A DNA stretch of 64,000 bases, from assembly GCA_021234155.1 (NCBI GenBank), contig JAJEKV010000003.1, positions 29,435,166-29,499,165 of the forward strand. Direction: 5' to 3'. Below the pieces are notes generated by a model. The model had not been told where the DNA came from. It was given only the letters and a program-made list of their open reading frames with translations, and did no database searches. The translations under genes were made by a program, and so were the position numbers. Position 1 is the first letter of the stretch; every line of letters begins with the position of its first letter. Below, piece by piece: positions 47,801-58,632 of the stretch. The stretch comes from Isoetes taiwanensis (lineage: Eukaryota; Streptophyta; Lycopodiopsida; Isoetales; Isoetaceae).

Positions 47801-50280
47801 CTACTTACTTAAATTGTGTTTGGGGGGTGTGTCCTTTTTCCGGCCGCCTGTGTACATCTAAATCCGGCGAAAAAGCGAAATTTTGGAATCAGAAAATGTA
47901 AATCCGGCACGTAAAATTTCCTCGGTTTTTTTTTTCCAAGCCACCTAAGCCGGTCAGTGCTGTGACACTGTAATTTCCGGCTAACCTAACGGATGCAGAG
48001 CCGTTACAGAATAGGTTATTCTGCTCTGACTTTCATTATTCCTCCTCCTCCTTGAACTTCTATTATTTCTTGGATGGAATCAATGGAGTTTAAATCCCTC
48101 TTCAAAAGTTACTCTAAATCGCAAGAGCCCTTGCTAAAGCAGAGTCGTCGGTGTGGTTCACTGTGGTAAGAGTTTTTTCTTTGCATTTTTTTTTCTATCT
48201 GCAATTCTTGGTTAAATCCTTCACCCATCTCTGGCATTCAGGCACATGGTTTCCATCAGCAAGTCGCTAAAGCAGAGGAGTTGTGAACTAAAGGAAGCTC
48301 ACGGTACAATCTCTCTTTCTTTTTGGGATCATTTTTCTTCACAATCTTGCTCATCGCTTAGATGTTTTACCTCAAAAGCTTGGATTTTGCCTATAATCTT
48401 GGATTTCTTTGTCTCACATGCCTCTTGACCTGCTTAAAAACTGAAGAATTTAAATGGGTTTAATAAAAAACCATGTGTGCAGTTTCGAGTTTTGGCAAAT
48501 TATAGGAAGCTTAGAGTTTGCGTTGGAGCAGAACTGTCGCTGGACAGAGGTTGGATCGGAGATTTGAGGGTGTGAAAGGTAACTTGATGAATGCAGAATG
48601 GTTTTTGCTTAGAATGTTTTTTTTTTTTAATGATTAGGGTCGGAATGTCCATTTTGCCCAGAATTTTTTCCTCTTACATTCTGCTGCTCTTTTCTGTATT
48701 GATGGCCTCTACGACTGTTTCTTCAAGACTGTTTCTATTTCTTCCATCAGCCAGAGTTCTTTAGCAACAACAATATGGATCCGATACAGCTGTGCTTCAC
48801 AATCTGATGAAATCTTTTTCATAATCATACAGCCATTCTTCACAATCGGTAGAATCTTTACCATTGCCATACAAACATGCATTACAATCCGACATTTTTT
48901 CTTAACAGATCTGCAGAGCCTCTCCGTCCTTCTAGATTTTGCTATGTGTAAGCTTTGTTCAAAGGTCTTATCATCGAAGAAGAACTGTAAGATACCTGAT
49001 AGTGCAGCCAACCACATTTGAAGGCACATTGTAGAGTATTTTCTTAGTTATGATGGCTGCGTGAAATTCTGGATTTGCAGGCTAGGGATGTGATTTGAGT
49101 ATTGCATTTGAACATATGGAGGTAACATCAGCTGGTACATTCTGTAATAGAGGGACACAACTTGCGGTATCATATGAGGCTGCAAAGAATAGTCATCATT
49201 TTGCTGTTAAATTGGGAGTTTAAGTTGAATCCATATATAGCTAATGCAACAGGCTTTATCAAAGTAGCGGAGAGATGGATTTTAGCTCGCATGTCTTGAA
49301 AAATAGCGTAGAAACAATATTTTTCCTCTAGCATCCTGATAGACATGATATTTTACCCTGCCCATTTTGTTGATCAACCATATGCAGAAGAACAGAAGAA
49401 CGGCTAGATGACGTGGAGAAAATAGTTGTCTGATTATCTCTCAAATAAATGCATAGAGAAAGTTATTTAAGAAAAGTTAAATCTATATTGCAGGCTATTA
49501 ACTAGATCGATCATTCCACGTGAGCTAATGCATGTTTGGCTACGTTAAAGGTACCATAAATTTTCAAGCAATCTAATCTAATATATTGTTCATGAAAAAA
49601 AATGTTATGTATAGTATGATTGTAAATTATTCATTTTGTTAGAAAAGGGATTCAGTGATATGCTGATTCATGGCATGCAGGTTTTCCACACTAATTACCC
49701 TCATCTGTTGGAGAAACCATTTGTCAAGCAGTGGCACATATGTGGCTCGAAACACAAATTGGTAACAATTTCAGTGGAAAGTCGGATTCGGATTCTGTAG
49801 AAATTAAGAATAATGAATTTCAAGAGTTTTTCCTACATCAAATAGCAATGGATAGATCTTTAGTTTATGGTGATAGGTGTAGACTAGAACGCCAATCTGT
49901 TGTGCAATAGGGACTCAGCAATACAGACTCAGCAGAACATTAGACAACATTTGATTAACAGGATCATTTCCTTTTTAACAAGGCTACAACATACAAAACA
50001 TACAAGATAGTACAGGTACCTCAATTGCAGATAACATGTAAGTTTTAGCGCAGACTGTTTCTGCAGATTACCATCTACAGGTGCATCTGTATCTACAAGT
50101 CACCAGATACCATACGAGGGAAAATATGTAATATATTGACGTGTATACCACCGTTTACAGCAAGGAGTATGTGTATCTACAATTAGCCACATGCCATAAG
50201 AGAAAAAAAATAGAAAAAAAATGAGATAGACTATTGGCCATCTCTAAGTTAGCTCCGACTTAGAGATAGCAATAATTGTA
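47801..50280. other. Unassigned stretch (copy B)
   Basis: AT-rich, with short frames on both strands that do not agree with copy A (15341-18620). No motif recognised. Confidence 0.4.
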
Positions 50281-50331
50281 CGAAAGAACAAAAGATTGTC
50301 AATTGTTTATAATCCCGATCCGTGCTTAGAG

Positions 50332-50423
50332 AGGTGTATGTTTGCTTGAGAAATGGCAAACATTAATTTGAGCCCATAGGTGTATGTTTGCTTGAGAAAT
50401 GACAAACATTAATTTGAGCCCAT
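50332..50423. repeat. Two-copy 46-bp tandem repeat (copy B)
   Basis: Same pair as at 18663-18752, better preserved here. Confidence 0.9.
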
Positions 50424-50949
50424 GCCAACCCAACATCAATTGATGACATCATTTGCCATTCTGCTGTTGTTGAAAATTTTTGCAAAATGCCAACAATTGT
50501 AAACATGGTCATTAAGCATGAACACTCCACCATTGGTTTCTACTTGCACATTTTTCAACACAATCCTTATGCATCAATAACGTAACATGTAAGGAGCATA
50601 CATATAATGGACACATGGTGTGACATATGTTTGGCATGGCATTGTCGAGCACCGATTTGCTAGAGACGTATGCCTTGCGTTCTTGAGCATAAGTCTTTTG
50701 ACGTTCAATGTTTTTTCAAGAGTGTGCTCATGCTTCAACCTATACAATCAGACATCTTACTACCAATCATATCAAATTAATGAATTTATGGTCTTTGCAA
50801 TCAATGCATCACATATTCAACTCTCAAAGTTGTTAGAACCACATGGATCAAAAGGAGGCTAAATTAGTCTATGACCACAATTGCTATGGTAGATTCATGA
50901 AAGAATTAAAAATGATACAAATAGGTATATTTAGAACGCACACTCACTT

Positions 50950-51000
50950 ATGTGCGGCAACGCCGGGCACACGTTTACTTAAATGCAACGCCGGGCACAT
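50950..51000 (+). repeat. Two further Helitron-end-like hairpins in series
   Basis: GCGGCAACGCCGGGCACACG and, about 35 bp on, TGCAACGCCGGGCACATG, without a following CTAG. A more decayed third (GCGACAATGCCGTGCACCC) lies at 51105. Suggests nested or repeated Helitron 3' ends. Confidence 0.5.
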
Positions 51001-51314
51001 GTTTGTTCGTCTCGATGTATTGTTATTCTCGAGTCATGAATGATAACAACTCCTCTAAGGATCAATCTAAGATTTAGATTTAAGACCCCCTCTCCTACTT
51101 ATGTGCGACAATGCCGTGCACCCATTTACTTTAAAAATCCAACCTTTAACCGCAAAGTTAAGCGATTGATGATACTGCCACTAGACAATTTCGACAACAA
51201 AAATATTTCATAAGCAAATCATGTCCATTCTTGCAAGCATCAACCTGTGATGTTCACAGAAGCTGTAGATATATGAACACTAAATGCCAAGTAAAAACAT
51301 AAGCCAGGACATTA

Positions 51315-51344
51315 GCCCGGCAACGCCGGGCACACGTTTACTAG
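51315..51344 (+). mobile_element. Helitron-like 3' terminus, second (copy B)
   Basis: Perfect hairpin GCCCGGC-AAC-GCCGGGC (51315-51331), ACACGTTTA, CTAG at 51341-51344, then T. Intact version of the terminus at 19629-19664. Confidence 0.72.
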
Positions 51345-54300
51345 TGCCTTATTTAGAACACTTACCCTTTGGTCGTGCCAAAAATCCCTTATCGCCAAAA
51401 AGGCAACATAGACACGTTCTACTAACAATTTATTCATCCTTTATTCTTCCTTGGATTCCATTTTTGGCGGCAACGTTTATTTTTCCTTGGATTCCATTTT
51501 TAGGCGGCAACATTTGCCATCATGATAAAGAGGGGTCGAGAGGCGGCAAGGACCAACTCGATAGCCATGGCGATGGCGGCCGGAGGTACTCTAGAGTTTA
51601 GGATACAAATTTTTCCTCCCTTTTCTTTAAATGCATTTGCAAAGAAATGATAGGATTCGGCGATGTTTGTGCATTAGCTGCTAAAAATATTATATTGATA
51701 GGCTTCAGAAGATGGGTGGCCTTCAGTAAGCTTGGTTATAGATGATCATTTAGGTTGGAGACTGCTTGCATTCATGTGGCTGCATAGTGGAGTTTTTCAT
51801 GCAGAGTCTTGCTTCCATCTAAATTCGACAAGATCAAGAATTTGGTTCGGTAAGCTATGTTGTCTTGTCTTGTAAATGGGCCTTATTGTGCGATGTAGCT
51901 ACGTTGGGCTTGTTAAATCGATCTGCGAAATTACCTCCATGTTATGTGCAGAGGCATATGAAGAAATTCAGCACCAACCTATGAAACTACAGCTTTGGCA
52001 AATGGAAGCTCAGGCAGGTTGTGGCAGGTAGGACCTTCCAACTGTATCTCTGTTTCCTATGCCATTTATTTAGCTACTGTGTTTAAGCAGACTCCCTTGT
52101 TTTGTGATGCAAAAGATTGATCGGCATCTGGAGCCAAACTACGGATGATGCTTAGTAGCATGCAGTCAGATTGGATGCTTCAAATGCCATTGCTTTTGCC
52201 CTGTTTTTGACACATTGTTTTTCCTCTTTTCTACTCTTCCAGTTATGGCGAACACCACCTGCATCAAGGGTTGTTGAAACCTGAAACTACGTACCGTAGA
52301 TGTAGTCTTTAGAGCCTTGTTGTATCACGAGACAGACCTAGAGGTGATCCGTTTAAGTTGTCTGTAAGTTATTAACATGTGTGATATTTTATGTGCTTAC
52401 TTTCTTTCTATAGATATCTGTCATTTGAACTAAATTTGTTTTCTAAATACATTTCATTGTTTACCAGTTTTGGAAATGGTCGGGGTTCAAATCCCCTTGC
52501 TCCCTGATTTTTGTTGCTATTGAGGAGCTACTGATGAAAGCAAATATAGTGATATATAGCAGTAATAAATACTACAATATATAGAAGAAACCATGCAGTC
52601 CTTAATAGTTTTAGTTGTCTAAACATGAAATGCTTTGAACAACAAAATGTTAATGGTTTTAGTTTACTAAACTTGAAATGCTTCAAACAATAAGACACTT
52701 AGTTATTATTACTCGTTTATAAAAGATAACCATGAAGATATGCATAACAAAACCATGCGCATTCATAACAAAGAATTACTAACAAGAATGGTAATATTCA
52801 TCTAACACATTACGAACCATGTGCATTTACCACAATATTTAGCTATCCTAGTTTACCACAATGATCAACCACATTACAAATCACATGAATAGAGCACTAT
52901 ATTAAACCACATTCACAATTATTATTTTATACCACATGAAAAAACCATACCCTTAAAACACTATGATATACTATATTAATTTACCAACATGTAACACCAT
53001 TTTGACAAACTCTACAAAAAAGCCATTTAAAATTACCATGCTATAATACTAGCCTAACAAACCTTACAAGAGAATACATTAGTTTAGCCACATATGGTTT
53101 TTAATGAAATTAACCCCCAAACACCCATTGGTTTTTTAGAATGGTTTCCTAGTCATAACCATAGGAAAAACAATGTAGTGTTTTAATTTTGGGTGCCTTG
53201 TGACACATGGTGATTCAGATCTAGGAGATCTAGACAAGGATCTAGGCTTGGCCTGGAATAGCTTTGGCCAGAGTAGATGCTGCTGCAACAAATGCTGCAT
53301 ATACATCAGTCAATGACTATCTTGCTTACTTTCTTGTGCACGTTATCGGGTTCGATCCCGTTATCATATCTCTAAAGCATTTGCACAAGCAGCTTCCAAG
53401 CTAGAAACGATTGGCTATGGTCTTGATCATATGCCTGGAGTGCGGTTACCTTGTCCAATGCAAAGCTTAAGCAAGGCCAAACAACTCTTGAACTGTATCA
53501 ACAAATGCAAAATTCAGGGTGCTGGAATGATAAGCAAATGATAAGCATGTTTATCTTGCTGCTATTAGGTCCTGCATTGATGTCAGAGCTTCCACATGGC
53601 AGTAACCTCTATTCTGGTAAGAAGGACACGAATCTATTCAACTACTCTGCTCCCAGGGCCAACTGTTTGAGGGGGAGTTCTTGCACAAGAAACCATTTTC
53701 TCTAAAAAGTTTTATTATCTGATTTCTACTTTCTGTAGCCCTGTAGCAGACTTGTACCTATTATTTTTCTTATTCCTGTAGCAGCAGTTGTAACAAATAT
53801 TATGGTTGGGGGGAAATGTTGATGTTATACCATATCATTCTAACAGAAGGAATATTTGCTTTTGACGTTATTGTTAGGTTATGCTATTTCTAAGTTTAGG
53901 CTTCTTTGGTTTAAGGAACCGAGAGCCTAGCTAATATAATTGTGGTTTACTTTATAGTTATGGTTTTCATTGTGCTTTCTGGGCCCTTAGATTCCATGAA
54001 ATCTCCCACATCAGTGGTTAGTGTATTTTCTTGTCTAAGAACTCCGGCACAAATCAACATTGCACGAACACCATAGGCTGCACTATTTCATGGCACAAGC
54101 ACCATAGCCTGCCACGGTGGTATACCTGCCTGCTATACGACAAACCTGAAGAGCTAGCCTTGAATTCGATCTTAAGACATGAAATGGCAGGATACTCCGT
54201 CAGCCAAGGCCATGAGGTCCCAGCAAAACCAAGCAAGTTCCAGCAAAGTAACACATAGTTCTGCATGTGGTTGATGTTGCCATCAATCTCTATGTATATA

Positions 54301-54366
54301 TTGAAGGGATAAATGGGTCTGTTACTTTGTTTAGTTTCGTTTAATATGGCTATTACTTGTTTTCAG
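51345..54366. other. Unassigned stretch (copy B)
   Basis: Holds direct repeats on TTGGATTCCATTTTTGGCGGC (51450-51510), a frame fragment after 51700 (GFRRWVAFSKL), AT-rich DNA at 52500-53160, and a possible coding stretch at 53274-53330 (ARVDAAATNAAYTSVNDYLA) followed by QAASKLETIGYGLDHMPG at 53394. That stretch may be an upstream exon piece of a captured gene. I cannot assign it. Confidence 0.4.
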
Positions 54367-54606
54367 ACAATGGCAGCTCATTTTGGCTTATGGAATGGTT
54401 CTGTGCAACATGTGGGCATCAATGAGGAAGTGAATAAGTTTTTGTGGGTTGCTGACATGGTAGTCTATGCATCAGTGAATGAGGAAACAAGTTTTCCACC
54501 CATTCTTGTCCGATCTCAATTTAAGCTGTCTGTTGCAGAACTTAAATACGCTAAACTAGAACTCTCACAGTTTTGGAAACCAATTGATTTTTACACAGCT
54601 GACTGT
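54367..54606 (+). pseudogene. Exon of a plant GT4-like glycosyltransferase, interrupted by a TRIM
   Basis: After a CAG acceptor the frame reads FGLWNGSVQHVGINEEVNKF, WVADMVVYASVNEETSFPPI and LVR. This matches the donor-binding region of plant glycosyltransferases of the At4g01210/At5g04480 type (GxVxHxGxNxxVN, ADxxxYxSxxEExxFPxxLVRAM). It lacks the following AMSFxxPIxxP segment and changes to an unrelated frame that includes FWKPIDFYTADC, cut at 54606 by the TRIM insertion. No other exon of this enzyme was found nearby, and the next genic piece is a pectate lyase, so it is a fragment. Confidence 0.75.
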
Positions 54607-55024
54607 TGTAACGTTCCTAACCGACATGCCCTTAGCCAACTGGGCAAAATCATCTAGACATTTATGAGTAGTCGCTTCTACCCATTTATGCCGGTGTCTC
54701 GGGAACGCAACACCAAGATCTACTCGAGCAGTCTCCCATGGGTCCGTTAAAATCTCTTCCACTAGAACTATGCTCGTCCTCGAGCATCACAAACCAAGTC
54801 ATGACCTACCGTCCAACGGTATTCCGGGTCATACTTGCCCCCATGGAGACTCGAACTCGAGCCTTGCTCTGATACCAAATGTAACGTTCCTAACCGACAT
54901 GCCCTTAACCAACTGGGAAAAACCGTCTAGACATTTATTAGTAGTCGCTTCTACCCATTTATGCCGGTGTCTCGGGAACGCGACACCAAGATCTACTCGA
55001 GCGGTCTCCCATGGGTCTGTTACA
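54607..55024 (-). mobile_element. TRIM retrotransposon with intact target-site duplication (copy B)
   Basis: Two direct repeats of about 145 bp: 54607-54750 and 54880-55024, each starting TGTAACGTTCC. The right one ends GTTACA, giving TG...CA ends in reverse. Next to the right LTR the forward strand reads GCTCTGATACCA, i.e. TGGTATCAGAGC in reverse, the tRNA-iMet primer binding site. Next to the left LTR a purine-rich tract (GTGGAAGAGAT in reverse) fits the polypurine tract. Flanks are ACTGT at 54602-54606 and ACTGT at 55025-55029: a perfect 5-bp duplication. Total 418 bp with a 129-bp interior and no coding capacity, the definition of a TRIM. It depends on enzymes from other retrotransposons. 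Confidence 0.93.
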
Positions 55025-55186
55025 ACTGTCCTTGGAAAGATTTTAGCAGTACTAGAACCAATCAATTTGCCAAGTCAGAGGTAGAAATGCATTGTCTAGC
55101 TTTTAGAATAGGCAAGGATAGAGAATGCTAGACATGTGTTGGGTCTCAAGAAGGTTAATAATGATCATTTCATTCTATTTATGCAG

Positions 55187-55804
55187 GTTATGCTTTTTCG
55201 GCATAGTGATGGCTTCAGTGCGGACAGGATCTTGAGAGTGACTGTCATATACAACCATTTCACAGGTGGTGTGGTGGAAAGGATGCCCAGGTAACATGTA
55301 GATAAAAAAGCAACATGTGCCATGGCGATTATCTAACACAGTTTATCTTCCGCGAATACAGGCTAAGATATGGCTATTGCCATGTGGTGAACAACAACTA
55401 TGAAGGTTGGGAGATGTATGCAATAGGAGGAAGTTCATCCCCAACGATACTAAGTGAAGGAAATAGGTTTTTGGATGGTTCAAAGAAAGAGGTACAAATT
55501 AAAACGTTTCTCAAGTTTTAAAATTTTCAGAACTGGGTTAAACTAGAAGTTGCATGCATGCTTGTTACAGATAACAAAGAGGGAAACCAAAGGAGGTTCA
55601 AGATGGGTATGGAAACCTAGAGGTGACATGTTTCTTAATGGTGCTTTCTTTGTACAACCTGGAGTAACTGGCAAGGCAGAACCTGGATATACACCATCCC
55701 AAAAATTTCCTGTGAGGCCAGCTGGTTTGGTCCCTAGGTGCTGGCACCCTTGGTTTAGTCCAAAAACATTCCTAGCAAAACTACACAACAAATTTCACCT
55801 TTAA
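55187..55804 (+). pseudogene. Pectate lyase (PL1), C-terminal three exons
   Basis: Secreted calcium-dependent enzyme that cleaves de-esterified homogalacturonan in the plant cell wall. Exons 55187-55290, 55362-55491, 55571-55804 are bounded by AG/GT and join in phase, ending in TAA. First: VMLFRHSDG and IYNHFTGGVVERMPR. Second: [20 protein letters not shown], then GNRF. Third: TKRE, WKPRGDMFLNGAFFVQPG. VERMPR followed by LR gives the vxxRxPxxR motif with the catalytic arginine. Family members usually have HDKVMLxGHSD and RxGxxHVVNNxY, so most changes are conservative. The N-terminal half (signal peptide, WIDH and calcium-binding aspartates) is absent. Upstream is a TRIM-split glycosyltransferase exon, so the gene is 5'-truncated, although the remaining frame is open. 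Confidence 0.85.
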
Positions 55805-56345
55805 AGACAGATCTAAGGTTTAAGCATCTTAGCAAGAAATGTATTGCAAAGTTCACTGTAAGTCACCTACCAACAAGACCAAACAAAACTCCATGGTCAT
55901 TCTGCATTCCTTCATACATTATAGTAAGAATAATGATAAAGACTATAAACTGTGTTTATAATAAATTCTTACCCAGTTCCTGATAGTCCACCTCCCATGG
56001 AAAATCCATCGGCTATGCTCTCAACAGCTTATCCAACACCCTACTCAACCACTGGATATTAACTACTTTTCCTCTCCTGTACAACTTGATGTCAACATTT
56101 GAATAGGATCAGGCTTTAAACATTTGCCAAGACTATGAAATTATTCCAAAAGCACAGCATACTGTAATCTTTCTTAAAGGAGTTCTCTATTACTTTTGTT
56201 GGAAGAACATTTCCACCGGTACAAATAAGTCCATTTGGTCCACCTTAAAAGCCAGTTGCGCAGGTCAGATACCATTGTTCAACAACATCAACCTACAATC
56301 ATTAGTTTTACTTTTATTTTCTTTTTTCTTTTGCTTGAAGAACAA
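55805..56345. other. No gene seen (copy B)
   Basis: 3' flank of the pectate lyase fragment. No conserved frame. Confidence 0.5.
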
Positions 56346-56785
56346 GCCAATGCTAATATGTAGCAAAATAACAGGGGGTTCCAGGGGGATTTGATATGGA
56401 TATAATTCTTGAAATCATAGACCATATCCCTAAAACAATTCAATGGGTTATTATAAAAAAAAAACATAGATTTAAGATAAAAAATAGTCACATTAGCTCA
56501 CTGGTTAGATTGGTTAAAGTAGTCTTATTAGGATATTGAGTTATTTTGGTAGAGGTTCGAATCCCCGTATTTCATATTCTAAAAGCTTAAGCGAAACCGT
56601 ATAGAGGCTCGATATACCATCAAAACCTTAGGCAAACTCGTATTCGACATCTTAAAATCATAGGCGTCCCCAATCATAATTGAGCATAATCGAAACGAGA
56701 GGTGTCCAGAGGCTCCAACATACAGTCTGGGCCGTCGGATTGACAGATCCGACGACTGTGGTAGTCCAGGGTGCACCTCGTTTAG
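56346..56785 (+). mobile_element. tRNA-derived SINE unit (copy B)
   Basis: RNA polymerase III internal promoter: A box TAGCTCACTGGTTAGA at 56494-56509 and B box GGTTCGAATCC at 56554-56564, about 45 bp apart, followed by a tRNA-unrelated body to about 56785. An A-rich run precedes the A box at about 56456. Copy A carries two tandem versions. The 3' end coincides with the end of the large duplication. Confidence 0.65.
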
Positions 56786-57830
56786 AATCCATAATCGAAA
56801 GAAGGACTAGGAAAAGAGAGATTACGAGAAATTCAAACCCTACATAGTTTATACTGGAGCTCCATGATGTACAGGCTGATGCGGGTAGGGTGTGAGTCGT
56901 GTGATCCCTTTTTCCAAAAGCCTGGCTTTGTTGCATCAATCACTGGCTCCTTAAAATCCAAGTTCCGGATCCTGATTCCGATGGTCATCTCTCCAGCATT
57001 GGCCTGCCAAGATACTGCACTCTCGCTTTTGCATCCGGAGTGCGCATTCTGGTTCCCGCCCTCGCAAAAAGAAATCAAAAAAGGATTTGGGCAGAAATGG
57101 ATTAATTTTTTGAGGTGCATGTAATATGTATAGGCTATCATTCTACAATATGGTCCATGGGTCGCCAAATTTGCCGTTGAGTTATTCTGGTGATGCCACG
57201 TGGCATACCATTCCATTGCAGAATGGTATCTCGGGTCGATCGTTCCGCATGTCCGGTTTCCCGTAGGTTACTCTGATTTTTTTTTTTCATTCGATTGATT
57301 ATTTAGACAAAGCCATAGATTGAATCTGGCCATGTCTCGACTTGTTTAGCATGTGAAAATGGCGGCAACCTTAGCTTGGACATATCTATGGCTCTGAATC
57401 TCCCTTTTTTTGCTGCAGAAAACGGAAGAAGAAGAAAGGACCTTGAAAGGAAGTTTAGTATCGAAAGGAAGAAAGGATTTAGAACCCTGTTTAAACTCGA
57501 TCTGGAAAAAGCCCATGATGCACAGAAACCTTTTTCAAGTCTGTTCAAGCAGATGCAACCCCTAGCCGCAAACCCCTTCTTGACATGTTGCCGCAGACCT
57601 CCGCGCTAGCGCAAACCTGTTGTCACTAAAAAAGGAAATGGGGCTTACATCGGCTAAGGAAACAGAGCTTTGGGCACAGAAGAAAGGAGATTTTAGTCCA
57701 TAGCACAGAAGAAAGTTGATAGCACAGAAGAAAGAAGAAAGTCGATAGCTTTGCTCTGCGGGCGCCATCGCTGATGGCGGAAGGGGTGGCTCCCCAAGTT
57801 ACCATATTGTCAGTTCATGGCATATGGTCT
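56786..57830. other. Single-copy stretch, no recognised gene
   Basis: Contains reverse frame 56833-57216 and forward frame 56864-57124, which oppose each other and match nothing I know. Also TGCCACGTGGCA (57189-57200, a G-box core in a 12-bp palindrome), a hairpin ATACCATTC-GAATGGTAT at 57203-57227, and three AGCACAGAAGAAAG repeats at 57675-57735. A basic frame at 57376-57609 (RRRKDLERKF) is unrecognised. Confidence 0.4.
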
Positions 57831-57912
57831 GCCATTCTGGCATGCACCGGTGACCCGCTCCTGGCTAACGCCGGTCGCAGGACCCCACCGGTACATGCCA
57901 GAATGGCATCCT
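57830..57912. repeat. Strong inverted repeat (hairpin)
   Basis: TGCCATTCTGGCATG with CACCGGTG on the left pairs with CACCGGT and CATGCCAGAATGGCA on the right around a GC-rich loop of about 30 bases. Confidence 0.85.
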
Positions 57913-58017
57913 ATATGCGATGAACTAGTACATTCTACTTTGAGACGACATGAAAGACGAGTCTTATACTACATGTATTTTTTACAATTGCATTTGTAAA
58001 TTGTTAAGTTCCTAAGC

Positions 58018-58073
58018 CATGATTATAATAAAGAATAGTAATCAATCTCTAATAAAGAATAGTAATCAATCTC
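58018..58073. repeat. Two-copy tandem repeat, about 24 bp
   Basis: AATAAAGAATAGTAATCAAT occurs twice in a row. Confidence 0.85.
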
Positions 58074-58254
58074 AGGTACAATTGAATAACCAATTCCCTA
58101 TTGAATGGCCAGTGTTAATAGCTCTTATAGTCCCAAGTCAGTATTGTCAAATACCCCATCATTATTTATTTCCCCTTCATTTAACTAGATGTTCGATTTC
58201 TATATCCTAATAAATGATGTAACAACTTTATCAAGTTATTACATGCAAAATTGG

Positions 58255-58530
58255 ATGTCATTTTGTTATAAATTTAAAGAGAAAAGTAATCAGGATTCAT
58301 TATGATACAATGTAGAAGTTGTTGCGGCAACACACTGAAATTGCAAGGTAAACTTGATAAAATTATGTCACTGTTTTGATGCAACATTGAACAAAATTTT
58401 GTTATAAATCTTAGAAAAAGTTGTCACAACATAATTATAATATTGTTTAGAAGTTGTTGGAACTGTGTACTTAAATCACAATATAAATTTGACAAAAAAA
58501 AAGTCATTATTTTGACGAAATGTTGCACTA
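58255..58530. repeat. Two-copy diverged tandem, period about 134 bp
   Basis: Both units begin ATTTTGTTATAAAT and share TAGAAGTTGTTG, AAATT(T)GAC-like, GTCA-T-TTTTGA and GCAACATTG/ATGTTGCAC. Noncoding, next to the truncated end of the gag frame. Confidence 0.6.
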
Positions 58531-58632
58531 TGACATTGACATATTCTTGCACTATAGAAGCTCCTTGTGTCAAGATACTAGCATTTGACACAAAGGTGCC
58601 ACTATATTTATGTCTTGACACAAGGGTTGACA

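Larger units (their letters stand above)
31551..56785 (+). repeat. Large direct duplication, copy B
   Basis: Second copy of the block at the left of the window. It starts inside a GAATCT array and ends just after a SINE-containing unit, where the sequence becomes unique. It differs from copy A by clustered small errors, by having one SINE unit instead of two, and by about 200 extra AT-rich bases near 52800-53160. B is the cleaner copy for the zinc-finger remnant, the unrecognised multi-exon gene, the glycosyltransferase, the TRIM and the pectate lyase. A is cleaner for the first RPA70 block and the RPA70 zinc ribbon. Confidence 0.93.

Noticed and set aside
52480-52512. Possible tRNA (GGTCGGGGTTCAAATCCCC)
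   Set aside because: Only a T-arm-like stem is present. No acceptor, D or anticodon arms could be folded upstream.
53340-53366. Possible pol III B box in CGGGTTCGATCCCG
   Set aside because: No A box at the right distance, and the surroundings read as a possible coding frame.
54565-55084. ORFs over the TRIM, both strands
   Set aside because: They repeat the same residues twice because they translate the two LTRs. The element is noncoding.
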